The position numbers and the translations under genes are program-made. Positions 20,200 through 30,095 of a DNA stretch of 64,000 nucleotides are shown here, piece after piece. Numbering within the stretch: the stretch's first letter is position 1; each line of letters opens with the position of its first letter. Location: assembly GCA_905221605.1 (NCBI GenBank), contig CAJNDS010002575.1:6432-70431 (forward strand), given 5' to 3'. Below the pieces are notes generated by a model. It saw only the letters and a program-made list of their open reading frames with translations, was not told the origin of the DNA and did not search any database. This DNA comes from Symbiodinium natans. Taxonomy: Eukaryota; Sar; Dinophyceae; Suessiales; Symbiodiniaceae.

Positions 20200-20460
20200 T
20201 CAGCGCGACGCAGGTGCGCAGCCAACGAGATCCAGTTGCTTGAGCCCACAGGCTCAAATTCGGTGCCAAAAAATGGGGCCGTCTCGCGGTTCCAAAAATG
20301 GTGCCGCGAAATGGACCAGCTCCCGCAGCACAATTTGGAACTGAATTGGAGGCGTAAAACCGCGACCCCAAAATTGGGGCCGTTTGGCGACCCCAGTTTT
20401 GGGGTCGCGAATTCTTTTATTTTTGGGCTCAATCTTTCCAGACTGCACACTCCAGGCGAC
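20200..20460. other. Short G+C-rich inverted repeats, no gene
   Basis: Contains gcgaccccaaaattggggcc and, 25 bp on, gcgaccccagttttggggtc, each a small hairpin, between the two palindromes. The long plus-strand ORF through here (19543-20484) crosses the small palindrome and is judged spurious. Confidence 0.4.
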
Positions 20461-21236
20461 TCTGGCCCACAGACAAGCACTTAACGTGGAAAGATCAATT
20501 ACTGAGAACCACGACCTCCGAGGGCAGCTTCCTTGTGGAAGCGATCAACATGAAGGAAACGTGCACAGGGGAGGCCCACACACGCGAAGCCAGAATTGCC
20601 AAGATTTTTCGACCCCAGATTTGGAGTCGCGTAAACTGGCAAACATGTGTACAGTACAGGAACGACTTGGTCTCCTAGGACTTGCTGAAAATCAAGCCCC
20701 AAAAAACAATCTCGAAACCAAACAAGTTGGCCTGATGTGGCCTCAAACCCACACGGTCTTGCTTTGTTGCGACACGTTTGTGGCCTGTCAGGCCTGAAAA
20801 CCACACGTTTGTGGCCTGTTGTGGCCTGACGTGGCCTCAAAAACACACGTTTGTGGTCTGTTGTGGCCTGATATGGCCTCAAAAACACACGTTTGTGGCC
20901 TGTTGTGGCCTTGTTGTGGCCTCACGGCGTATTTCCCTGGAAAAATGCATTTGTGGCTATGGGGACTCGAGACCCGATAATACAATTGAAAGGGTCCCCA
21001 CGCACAGCAGACTTAGGGTAATGAGGCCAGATCCGAAGACCGACCAGAATTTAATCCAGGTTTTTTTCCGAAGTCGCTTATCTTCAAAACTGAACTTACA
21101 AGTGTTCAAAGACGACCTATGCTCTGTTAGGCGCCGAAGAAAAGCTGGCAGACATCGAAATCACGTGGGGTCCCATGGCTTCACCACCTCCGCTGCCCGT
21201 CACTGCATCACTTTCTCTCACTCCGTCGTCCTCGCT

Positions 21237-21248
21237 TCCTCACTCTTT

Positions 21249-21288
<40 letters not shown>

Positions 21289-21293
21289 TCACT

Positions 21294-21341
<48 letters not shown>

Positions 21342-21346
21342 CAGCT
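21237..21346. repeat. CTCACT-type microsatellite, left arm
   Basis: Runs of ctcact and ctttcact. The inverted counterpart (gagagtgaga) is at about 22010-22160 in the right arm. Confidence 0.9.
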
Positions 21347-21508
21347 GATTCGCTAGGAGCACAAGCCGTTCCTGCACAGTAGGTGTCCTCACTGTTCAAG
21401 CCCAGGCCTGCCAAAAGCTTTCATTCTGCAATGTCCAGCAGACGACTGCAACAGCAGAAAACGTTGAGCCACGTTGGTCAACTTCCCGAGCTTGAAGGGC
21501 GCCTCCTC

Positions 21509-21559
21509 AATTCTGCTGGTCCAGTTGAGCTGCAGGTCTTTGTCGGTGTTTTCTGTGGA
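21509..21559 (+). repeat. Conserved 51-bp palindrome core, copy 2
   Basis: Identical to 19983-20033. The flanking arms start gaagggcgcctcct on the left and (inverted) aggaggcgcccttc on the right, unrelated to the inner arm sequence of the small palindrome. Confidence 0.92.
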
Positions 21560-22071
21560 TAGGAGGCGCCCTTCAAGCTCGGAAAGTTGACCAACGTGGC
21601 TCAACGTTTTTTCTGCTGTTGCACAGAGTCGTCTGCTGGACATTGCAGAATGAAAGCTTTTGGCAGGCTTGGGCTTTGAACAGCGAGGATACCCACTGTA
21701 CAGGAACGGCTTGTGCTCCTAGCGAATCAGCTGTTGCCGAGCACCCTCATTGGGGTTCTAACAATGGTCAGGTTGTGGGGCTGGTGAACGGATGCCACAA
21801 GTGCATTCATGCTTGGACATATTTTGGCGCTGTCTCCAATCTCAGTTTTTGCGGCAGTTAACGCGCCGTTGATGGGTCAGACCTGTCTATACAGCATTTT
21901 GAATTTATAGCACCATCGACCCTGGTCTTTGCCAGAGCCAAACAGACGTATGTTTTGGAGCAGCAAGTGCTTGCGTGTGAGAGAGTGACAGAGTGTCTGT
22001 GAGTGTGTGAGGATGAGAGTGAGAGCGAGAGCGAGAGCGAGAGTGAGAGTGAGAGTGAGAATGAAAGTGAG

Positions 22072-22151
<80 letters not shown>

Positions 22152-22852
22152 AAAGAGTGAGGAAGCGAGGACGACGGAGTGAGAGAAAGTGATGCAGTGA
22201 CGGGCAGCGGAGGAGTGGTGAAGCCATGGGACCCCACGTGATTTCTATGTCTGCCAACTTTTCTTCGGCGCCTAACAGAGCATAGGTCGTCTTTGAACAC
22301 TTGTAACAATGTTCAGTTTAGAAGATAAGCGACTTGGGAAAAAACCTGGATTAAAATTCTGGTCGGTCTTCGGATCTGGCCTCATTACCCTACGTCTGCT
22401 GTGCGTGGGGACCCTTTCAATAGTATTATAGGGTCCCGAGTCCCCATGGCCACAAATGCATTTTTCCGGGGAAAAATACGCCGTGAGGCCACAACAAGGC
22501 CACAACAGGCCACAAACGTGTGTTTTTGAGGCCACATCAGGCCACAACAGGCCACAAACGTGTGTTTTTGAGGCCACGTCAGGCCACAACAGGCCACAAA
22601 CGTGTGGTTTTCAGGCCACGTCAGGCCACAACAGGCCACAAACGTGTCGCAACAAAGCAAGACCGTGTGGGTTTGAGGCCACATCAGGCCAACTTGTTTG
22701 GTTTCGAGATTGTTTTTTGGGGCTTGATTTTCAGCAAGTCCTAGGAGACCAAGTCGTTCCTGTACTGTACACATGTTTGCCAGTTTACGCGACTCCAAAT
22801 CTGGGGTCGAAAAATCTAGGCAATTCTGGCTTCGCGTGTGTGGGCCTCCCCT

Positions 22853-23300
22853 GATGTTCGACTTTCAAGGAGTTTCGTGAAGGAGTTTCCTTTTCTGCAA
22901 GAAAAGCCTGGCGCCAGGCTCCGAACACGACCCGACTCTAAAACCTCGTCAACACCCTTCAAGCCCACAACATACTTTGCAAAGGCAAAAGCTGAGAAAA
23001 CACTCTTCAAAGAAGTCGGCGCAGCCTTGTCCTTCGCATCATCGAAGTAAGCATACACAAGAGGCTTAGCGGCGGGAAAAACTGTCGCAGTCTTGCCCGA
23101 AGCCCAAGCAACATACCTCATAAGGGCATTCGCACGCGAGTGCAAGGTAGACGTGGCTTTCACACCCAAGGCAGCCACACTGTTAAGAAAAGGACCAGTA
23201 CCCAACTCTGCTGCCTTTGAAGCATAGAAGTCACGTGCAAGTCTAAAAGCAAGGGTGGCCGTCAAAGATGGCTGCATACTCGGAGAGTGGTCAGTGTTCT
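22853..23300 (-). pseudogene. Tyrosine-recombinase N-terminal-domain fragment
   Basis: Part of a 190-codon minus-strand frame reading LHSRANALMRYVAWASG, then PLVYAYFDDAKDK, PTSLKSVFSAFAFAKYVVG and LKGVDEVL. This matches the SAM-like N-terminal domain of the recombinases associated with dinoflagellate YR retroelements, as I know them from general knowledge. The catalytic C-terminal half (Arg...His-x-x-Arg...Tyr) is missing because the frame stops at the edge of the large palindrome. The upstream end overlaps antisense to the plus-strand gag-like ORF and is probably not recombinase. It is either a relic of a neighbouring element or a rearranged part of the plus-strand element next to it. Confidence 0.5.
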
Positions 23301-23454
23301 CTGCGAGATGTGTGAAGGTAGGCTTAGAAGCTGATGTCGCAGCCCTTAAGCAGGCTGGCATCACTACTCTGGCCCGGGTAGCCTTCATGTCAAGCTATAC
23401 GCCAGGATCTGGTGATGACAAGGAGCTCATCGCCGCTTTTGAGACGGCGCTTGG
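23255..23454 (+). pseudogene. Gag-like ORF of the YR-like element, 5' fragment
   Basis: A plus-strand frame with LEADVAALKQAGITTLARVA, then SYTPGSGDDKELIAAFETALG, cut at 23454 by the retroposon. The same frame resumes at 27807 with FETALGGPASLGQKAAF, after an 18-bp duplicated stretch. It looks like the N-terminal region of the ORF1/gag-like protein of dinoflagellate retroelements. The start codon is uncertain, because the upstream bases are antisense to the recombinase fragment. Confidence 0.6.
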
Positions 23455-23490
23455 CCCGTCGTCCTTTTGGCTCAAGCCCTTTGGCTCAAG
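23455..23490 (+). other. Tandem relic spliced-leader sequences
   Basis: 23455-23476 has the layout of DinoSL: CCGT at 23456-23459, TTTTGGCTCAAG at 23465-23476, and three mismatches between. 23477-23490 reads ccctttggctcaag, a 5'-truncated second leader. Tandem decayed leaders are the known signature of repeatedly recycled dinoflagellate transcripts. Confidence 0.85.
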
Positions 23491-24204
23491 GCCGCGTCTG
23501 CTCGAGGTGGTTAAGCCACCAGGGGAGCCGTAGGAGAGGTGGGAGTCCGTTGCTAAAGGTCCTGCTTTGCTTGGAACCCTACTCGTAGGTAGCTGCCCTC
23601 TGGGATAGTGTGGAGGCGTAGGTGAGCTTGGTGCTGTGTTTGCTTTGTAGCTGGGGCCCCTTAGCATTGTGCAGTTCCTTGTGAGTGCCCGCTTGCAAGA
23701 AGAATCCAGAGCTTGGCTTTGGATTTTAGCGATTTCAACACCGCAAGCTTGGTTTGCCCTTTAGTCTTTGTTCGGTGCACACTGACTGTTGGGTACGCCC
23801 GCTCCCAACCTTCAAAAGTGACGTCAACTGAGCCCTCAGCTGTCCTGTCACTTCAATCGCATCTAATTCCTTAACTGCTGGGAACACCCGTTCCTTGATG
23901 TTGAGAACGCCCGTTCTCTTCCGCCTTTAATTTCTTAAACGTTGGGAGCGCCCGCTCCCTTCCGTTTAACTCATTTTTGGTGTCTCTTGTACTGTGCAGT
24001 GCGGATAGCTTCGGCGTAAGGTATCTGCACTCTGTTGCAAGTGCGAATTAGTTTTACCAAACCTTTTAACTTTGCGGTGCATGTGAAGATAGGAGCATGT
24101 TTTGCCGCAGTTTGAGATCAATGTTTATCTTTTGAACGCCGTGCGTCATTCTCGACTGGCCCAAACTGCACTCGTCACCCGGCCGAGGGCGCTAAATGTT
24201 GCTT

Positions 24205-24928
24205 GTGTTGATTTTGCTGTTGTGCACGGGGAAGGTGGGTGAGGTTTGTTTGTGCGCTTCCCTTGGTTAGTAAGAGCGAGAACGCCAAGGAAGTGCTTTG
24301 CGCATTGCGCTGGCCTTTGTCTGCTAGTAAGAGCGAGAACGCAGCAAAGGTTAGGCCTTTGAATAACTGCCCTACACCCAGCAGCAAGCCTGCCTCTCCC
24401 ACCCGTGCAGCGTATCAACTCTTTGCAGCAGTGGAGTGCGCTTAGTACAAGTGCCACGCCCCCTAGCTAGTACGAGCCTTGCCGCCAGGTACCCGCACAT
24501 GCGCAGACTGGTGTTGATTTGCCGTCGTGGACGGGGAAGGTGGGTGTTTGTTTGTTTGTGCGCTTCCCTTGGTTAGTAAGAGCGAGAACGCCAAGGAAGT
24601 GCTTTGCGCATTGCGCTGGCCTTTGTCTGCTAGTAAGAGCGAGAACGCAGCAAAGGTTAGGCCTTTGATGCATCCAGTTCGCGTGCGGTGGCTGTGCTGC
24701 TTGCTGTGTGGCTATACCAGCCACTGCATGCGTGAGGGCTGTGCTGCTCACTGTGTGGCTTACATCAGCCCTTTGCCTGTTGATGCGAATAACTGCCCTA
24801 CACCCAGCAGCAAGCCTGCCTCTCCCACCCGTGCAGCGTATCAACTCTTTGCAACAGTGGAGTGCGCTTAGTGCAATTGCCACGCCCCCTAGCTAGTACG
24901 AGCCTTGCCGCCAGGTGCCCGCACATGC
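24205..24928 (+). repeat. Tandem duplication, 0.3 and 0.4 kb
   Basis: 24205-24502 is repeated at 24511-24928 with near identity (gttgattt start, then taagagcgagaacgc twice, and a shared end cttgccgccaggt). The second copy has an extra roughly 120 bp (24669-24788) containing its own short repeat of ctgtgctgct and gtgtggct. Confidence 0.85.
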
Positions 24929-25490
24929 ACAGGCTCGAGGTGCACAGGCCCGTCCGGGGCAGGCGTGGCTGTAGGTGCCTGCACATGCACAGGCTCAAGG
25001 TGAACAGGCCCCTCCGGGTCAGGCGTGCTTGCAGGTGCCAGCAAAAGCACAGGCTCAAGGTGCACAGACCCTTCCGGGTCAGGCGTGCTTGCAGGTGCCC
25101 GCGCAGGCTCAAGGTGCACAGGCCCCTCCGGGTCAGCAGGTGCCTGCAAATGCACAGGCTCAAGGTGCACAGGCCCTTCCAGGTCAGGCGTGCTTGCAGG
25201 TGCCCGCACATGCGCAGGCTCAAGGTGCACAGGCCCTTCCGGGTCAGGCGTGCTTACAAGTGCCAGCAAAGGCACAGGCTCAAGGGGCACAGGCCCTTCC
25301 GGGTCAGGCGTGCTCGCAGGTGCCAACACACTCAGGCCCTTCCGGGTCAGGCGTGCTCGCAAGTGTCCGCAAATGTACAGGTTCAAGCTGCGCAGGCCCT
25401 TCCTGGTCAGGCGTGTTTGCAGGTGCCCGCACATGCACAGGCTCAAGGTGCACAGGCTCGAGGTGCCCAGGTCCATGCCCAGGTCCTGTC
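24920..25490 (+). repeat. 60-bp minisatellite, about nine units
   Basis: The unit contains acaggctcaaggtgcacagg, then cccttccgggtcaggcgtgc and ttgcaggtgcc. Most units are 60 bp, with a few shortened ones. The length is a multiple of three, so several frames stay open on both strands (20-residue periods such as ASTPDPEGPVHLEPVHVRAP). Coding is not supported. Confidence 0.85.
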
Positions 25491-26275
25491 GGGCACTTTC
25501 CCCTAGCATGCCAGGCGGGTTGGGGCGCAGCCTTAATACTGTCGTTTTGCACACACTGCGCAAACCTCATGCGTCTGTGTGAGTCGCAATTCATGCGGCT
25601 GTGTGAGACGCAACTCTACACGTTGTCCTGCGTTTTGGGTGTAGGAGGGCTCAGGATCGCACTGTTGAGGTCTGCTGGCCGCTCCCCAAACCAAAGGCGA
25701 TTAACAACCGAACGGTCTGGCCAGTCGGTGCAAGCGTGCTGGGTGTAGTGTTAAACTGTCCTTTAGTAGCATTCCCTTTCCTCAAAATGCTCCCTTACAT
25801 CCACTTGCCTATTATGCACCTAGCGCTGCGGGGCTCCGCGAAGGCGTCTTGTTGATCAGCCTGGCGGGCTCGTCTGTGTGCAGCTCTGTGCGTGGTGGCA
25901 GCCGGCGGGTGTGCAGGAGTCTGCATTTAGGGTTTGGTTTGCTGCTTAGGTTTCTGGTCTGCCCCTCACCCTTGTGACAGTGCTAGTCGCAGCATAGGGC
26001 GGAGCATCGTCTGGTTTCTGCTGGAAAAGTGCCTGGAACAACCGGCAGAAACAAGCCTGTTCATGCTGGAGGGGTGCCTGGCGGGGGCACTCCTTGCCAC
26101 AAGCACGTCATCGCTGTAATCGGCCTGTAATCCGGCGCGGCCCTGTCAACAAACGCCATGGCTCCTGGACAGCGCCACCCCCTTAGAGTGCCGGATACAA
26201 CGGACATTTGTTGGTCTATCTTGCGCAGCACGATGGACACACCTTGCTCGTTACGGCTTCTGCGATAAGGGAGTA

Positions 26276-26870
26276 AGCTTCTCAAACTGATGCCTAGGTC
26301 TTCTCCAGAAGGCCCAGAATGATTAGGCGCCTCCGGAAGGCCCAGAAGTGCTTTGGCCTATCAAACTGTTGCCTAAACCTTTGCGGAAGGCTCAGAAGTG
26401 ATTAGGCCTCTCAAACTGCTGCCTGAAACTTCTCCGGAAGGCCCAGCAGTGGGTCGGCCTCTCCAACTGCTGCCTAAAAACTTTCCTGAAGGCCCAGCAG
26501 TGGGAGACCTCTCAAACTGATGCCTCAAACATCTTCTGAAGGCCCAGAAATGATTAGGCCTCTCAAACTGCTGTCCCAACAGTTGCCTGAAGGCCCAGAA
26601 GTGATTAGGCTTTTCAAACTGCTGCCTCAACCTTCCCTGGAAGGCTCAGCAGTGATTAGGCCTCTCAAACGGCTGCCTAAAACTTCTCCGGAAGGCCCAG
26701 CAGTGAGTAGACCTCTCAAACTGCTGCCTAAAACTTCTCCAGAAGGCCCAGAAGTGATTAGGCCCCGCAAACGGCTGCCGGAGCCTTCGCCAGCAGGCCC
26801 AGAAGGGATGTGAAGAGCTGCTGCTTCAACCTTCTCCAGCAGGCCCAGAAGTGACTAGGCCTAGCACTTT
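26276..26870 (+). repeat. 51-bp minisatellite, about eleven units
   Basis: The unit contains cctctcaaactgctgcct, then cttctccggaaggcccag and aagtgattagg, with about 51-bp spacing. It also keeps frames open (17-residue period). It is unrelated in sequence to the 51-bp palindrome core. Confidence 0.8.
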
Positions 26871-26929
26871 GCTGTGGGTCCCGCATCAGGTGTAGTCACG
26901 GGGTAAACCTGCTTGAAGTGCTCTCCACA

Positions 26930-27200
26930 AAAAAATCGGCCGCTGCGCGGGGCTCCGAGTTTTAAGGCCCCTTGACTCTCACACTTGACGCGCGGTTGGC
27001 TGCAGACCGTTAAGCAGCCTTCGGGGCCTTAAACTGCACCAGGCTAAGCATGCCAAGCCGATAGGCTCCCGGTACCTGGGAAGCACATGAGCCAAGTGCC
27101 AGCCAGCAGCCTTTGGGGCTCTTGTGCCGTCTCAAAAATCGGCCGCTGCGCGGGGCTGTAAGAATTTGGCCTCTTGCAAGCAGCGCTTCAGGCCCGCCCT
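26930..27200 (+). repeat. Two copies of a GC-rich element inside the retroposon
   Basis: aatcggccgctgcgcggggc occurs at about 26934 and again at about 27136, each followed by a short tract and ggcc. No coding function is seen. Confidence 0.6.
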
Positions 27201-27806
27201 ATGGCCATGAGGTCGAGCCTCAAAACTTTCGGCGCAAACACAAGGAGCCTCCAAATAGGGTACTCCTCTAATAGCGCCCCGTGCAGCCACACCAGCCCCT
27301 TGCCAGCCCCCGCTCGGCAGGGAGGGGGCGCCTCTTCTGGCGCTCTGTGTGCATTGTGCCTGTTTTCAGGCTTGCAACTTCCTTGTCAACCCAAAAAAGA
27401 GTCCTGAGTGCTATTGCTACGGCCCTGGCGCTTGTGTGGGGACTGTCTCTACGGACGCGTTGAGCAGTTTAGGTGGCGGAGGTTCCTTGCCTTACGGCCT
27501 ACCCATACTTTCGCTTAATGTCTGTACCAGACGTGGCGCAGCATTGCTATGGGTGACGGGCAGCTGAGTGATTGGTGCCGGTAGGTTCTTGTTTGCATTG
27601 GTCTCACCTCGCTGGTCTTGCGATAAGTTGTCTTGCAATAAGGGCCTCTGCGCTAGCGGTTGCTTCTTTGTAGTCACGACTTCTTTTTCGCTCGCTGGCT
27701 TGTACAGTTTGGCTCTCGACTTCGTTTCACCTGTTATGTCGAGCCCAACAAGACCGGCCTACTGCGCTACTGATGTAGTAAAGAGGCGTCAGTCCAAAAA
27801 AAAAAA

Positions 27807-28854
27807 TTTTGAGACGGCGCTTGGAGGCCCGGCGAGTTTGGGGCAGAAGGCAGCCTTTCGCAGGTTGTTCCATGAGAGCTTTGCTGTCACTATGAGTGAG
27901 ATGCGCTCGTTGGTGGAGCGGACCGATGAAACGGCACCTAGGAAGCTTTCGGTGCCAGAACGCTCAGAGAGGTTCGCCGCTATCGTGAAGAAGTTGCCGG
28001 GGCTGGACATCCGGAATCGAATGGAGCCATCAGAGCTCTGGTGGATGCGTGTGTCGCCATCTATGAACAGAATCGCCTCCAGTACCTGGAGTGGGATCGT
28101 CTGACAAGCAAAGAGCACCAGGCACAGACGAGTGCCAAGCGAGAGTCGGTCTTGTCCATCGACAGCTCGGGGAAACTCAAGACTGAGAGGCCTGACCCGG
28201 GGCGTGCAGACACGTCCAGTGAGTTCCTCATCCACCTTGCTTTGTCTCGTCGAGGCATTGCCTTCGAGATGGCGAATCTCTTGGATTTTGTTCATCACAG
28301 CCGTTGGGTAGAAAAGCTTCTGAGTGCACGCTTGGACGTTGTTCCTTCCACTCACAATCTACCAACCTTCATGCAGTTGCAGGCTGCGGATCGCAAGTTG
28401 TTCCAGTGCCTTGCTGATTAGACACGTGCCGGCCTCCAGGTCACAGCATCAGGAAGGCCTTTGGATCAGGTGTTCGAAGCCGCCACCTGTTCAACGGAGT
28501 TTGTCAGCTTGTTGCAGCCCTTGCCTGAGGCTATTGGCGCTGGCTCTGAAAAAAAAGCGTGGTGGGCCTTACGGCTTTCCGCCGCCCCCTCCTGGAGGGA
28601 AGGGCCGTGGAAAGGGGAAGCAAGGTAAAGCTTCCGTTCGACAGATGAAAATGCCCCAGGGGCTGGAAGGCTGTTGGAGTCACACGAACGGCGGAGACCC
28701 AATCTGCTTCGGATACGGTCTTAAAACTTGTCGCGAGACCGTCACTCGCGGCAGGTGCCCGAAAGGCTTACACGTCTGCGCTGTTCCGCGGTGCGGCAAA
28801 AGCCACCCTGCCGCGGACTGCAGCTTACGCAGCAGTGTGTCAGGACAGGCCTGA
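27807..28854 (+). pseudogene. Gag-like ORF1 of the YR-like element, main part
   Basis: Starts FETALGGPASLGQKAAFRRL at the second copy of the duplicated target and continues through SERFAAIVKKLPGLDIRNRM. One shift near 28030 moves the frame to VDACVAIYEQNRLQYLEWDR. A TAG at 28419-28421 interrupts it. A run of eight A near 28550 shifts it again into a Gly/Lys-rich segment (GGKGRGKGKQGK). The end is a Cys/His finger region: GCWSHTNGGDPICFGY, CRETVTRGRCPKGLHVCA, then CGKSHPAADC. The order, helical then KG-rich then zinc-binding, suits a nucleic-acid-binding gag-like protein. Three lesions mark it as inactive. Confidence 0.7.
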
Positions 28855-28876
28855 CTAGGGACCCAGGGTCCCAAGA

Positions 28877-29859
28877 GTGCCTCAGCAAGGCACAGCATCC
28901 GGAGAGGATGCAATTTTCGAGCCGGGCGCTCCCGTAGTACTAGGCGCCGCTGCCTCGCAAGGCACCGGCGGGTCGGCCTCGTCGGCCGACGCAAGTTTTC
29001 CTTCAGCACATGTGGTTCAGCCGGAGCCTAAGAGACCCCGCGTGAGCCGTGGAGCAAACTGCTTCGTACATTCACATGTAGCTGAGCACGTGAGTTCTGT
29101 TTTGGCATCTCCTCTTCATGCTGGGGGTGCCCTTTTTCCGATTCTCTTTCAGGGTGCAAAACCACATGATCTTGATCGAGCTGAGAACTTGGCTTGGGAT
29201 TTGGCAGGCCATCGTGAGCTGAATGCTTCAGACCTTGTGCGCTTGTTCGATACCTTGCCAAAGGAACCATCCCCCCGCGCTGCTGAAGGCAGCAGCTTCA
29301 CTGCAGGAGCGCTTGTGCATGGCGGAGTCGTCGGCGTGCGAACGACGACTGGGAAGTATCCTGCATCCATTGCCTTGTTCGTGGCATGGCTCAAACATGC
29401 GGCCCCCGGGTGTGTCTTCTCTTCCATTGCCGTGCTTGATCAGAGCCCCTCTTCCATGCTGCAAAATGCGCACTTCCCTAATATAATCACTCCCCTAACC
29501 GCCTTTCAGGGAGGATGTCTCTGGGTTGAGGGTGAGGGCTCCGAAGTCCGTGAGTTTCAAGGCCACGATGTCATCGGTGGCCCCGTTCCCTGGAACGGCC
29601 CGTCTATGCTCTTGTCGGCCAGCGAGAATGCGCATTGCGTACTCCCTTGGCGGTGCGTTTCGTGGAGAGGCTAAAGCCCCCCGCTAAGGCAGCGCTGCGG
29701 CGCTTAGGGTTTCCCCTAGAAGCTAGTCCCAGTCCAAGCCTGCCACCCCCGTCAGGTGTCGCTCCAGCTGCAGGAGCCCAGCCATTGGCAGAGGCCTCGG
29801 GCCCTCTTGCGCCGCCCGTGCAAAACTCATCTCGTTTGCTGCCGCCGTCGACCTCTCGC
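28877..29859 (+). pseudogene. Middle domain of the YR-like polyprotein, cut by the LINE
   Basis: A 266-codon frame (28877-29674) then, after a one-base shift near 29640, the frame RTPLAVRFVERLKPPAKAAL up to 29859. The first part contains LDLAWDLAGH-like helical sequence (NLAWDLAGHRELNASDLVRL) and a later segment FSSIAVLDQ, then NIITPLTAFQGGCLWVEGEG and a closing HCVLPW. The position of short beta-like segments and His residues faintly recalls a 2-oxoglutarate/Fe dioxygenase fold, but the metal triad is not intact and I do not claim it. The Pro/Ala-rich linker ends PSTSR at the insertion point. The LINE's 3' flank continues the same frame. Confidence 0.5.
29847..29859 (+). repeat. Target-site duplication of LINE 1, left copy
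   Basis: gtcgacctctcgc, repeated exactly at 36563-36575. Confidence 0.85.
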
Positions 29860-30095
29860 AGCCTCAAATCAGACGTTAGCGGCCGAATACCGGTCGATCC
29901 ACAAATAGTCCGCTTTGCTGGGGTACTGCGCACGGCTCGGCAGTGCCTGCAGAAGCGGCTCCTTGCTTTGAACAGCTCGTAGCTTTTGCTCTTGCTGGCG
30001 GTGGGCACACTCGCGTGTCTCATTCCGCTGTTCGTCTTCGGTGCGCCTTTAGGGCATTTTCGCACCTCCCCCATTTGCCGCGCCTTTAAGGCATC

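Larger units (their letters stand above)
20567..22852. repeat. 2.3-kb palindrome centred on the same 51-bp core
   Basis: Left arm 20567-21508 and right arm 21560-22852 are inverted copies. Both outer ends read AGGGGAGGCCCACACACGCG, then AAGCCAGAATTGCC. The arms hold matching blocks of a gtggcct-rich tandem repeat and a CTCACT/AGTGAG microsatellite. The right arm carries about 280 bp (roughly 21733-22010) that the left lacks. The centre is the 51-bp core 21509-21559. Confidence 0.92.
23455..27806 (+). mobile_element. Retroposed trans-spliced transcript with two DinoSL relics, poly-A and 18-bp TSD
   Basis: The inserted segment is bounded by ttttgagacggcgcttgg at 23437-23454 and again at 27807-27824. 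It ends in eleven A (27796-27806). Its first 22 bases align end to end with the 22-nt DinoSL (18 of the 21 defined positions match, including the terminal TTTTGGCTCAAG). A truncated second SL copy follows at 23477-23490. It therefore looks like a full-length mRNA, itself already a retrocopy, reverse-transcribed by a LINE machinery. The 4.3-kb body contains a 0.3-0.4-kb tandem duplication and two minisatellites but no convincing protein. The source may be non-coding or too decayed to read. Confidence 0.85.

Noticed and set aside
19543-20484. 313-codon plus-strand ORF
   Set aside because: It runs through both arms of the small palindrome; the open frame follows from the inverted repeat and no protein pattern is visible.
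23455-23490. A functional spliced-leader RNA gene
   Set aside because: Mismatches to DinoSL, a second truncated leader instead of the SL RNA intron, and retroposition hallmarks show it is a relic.
24920-25490. Possible CRISPR-like array of regularly spaced repeats
   Set aside because: Units are directly adjacent without unique spacers, the repeat is too long, and the context is eukaryotic.
24862-25748. Long ORFs on both strands over the 60-bp minisatellite
   Set aside because: A repeat unit that is a multiple of three keeps every stop-free frame open. No non-repetitive coding sequence flanks it.
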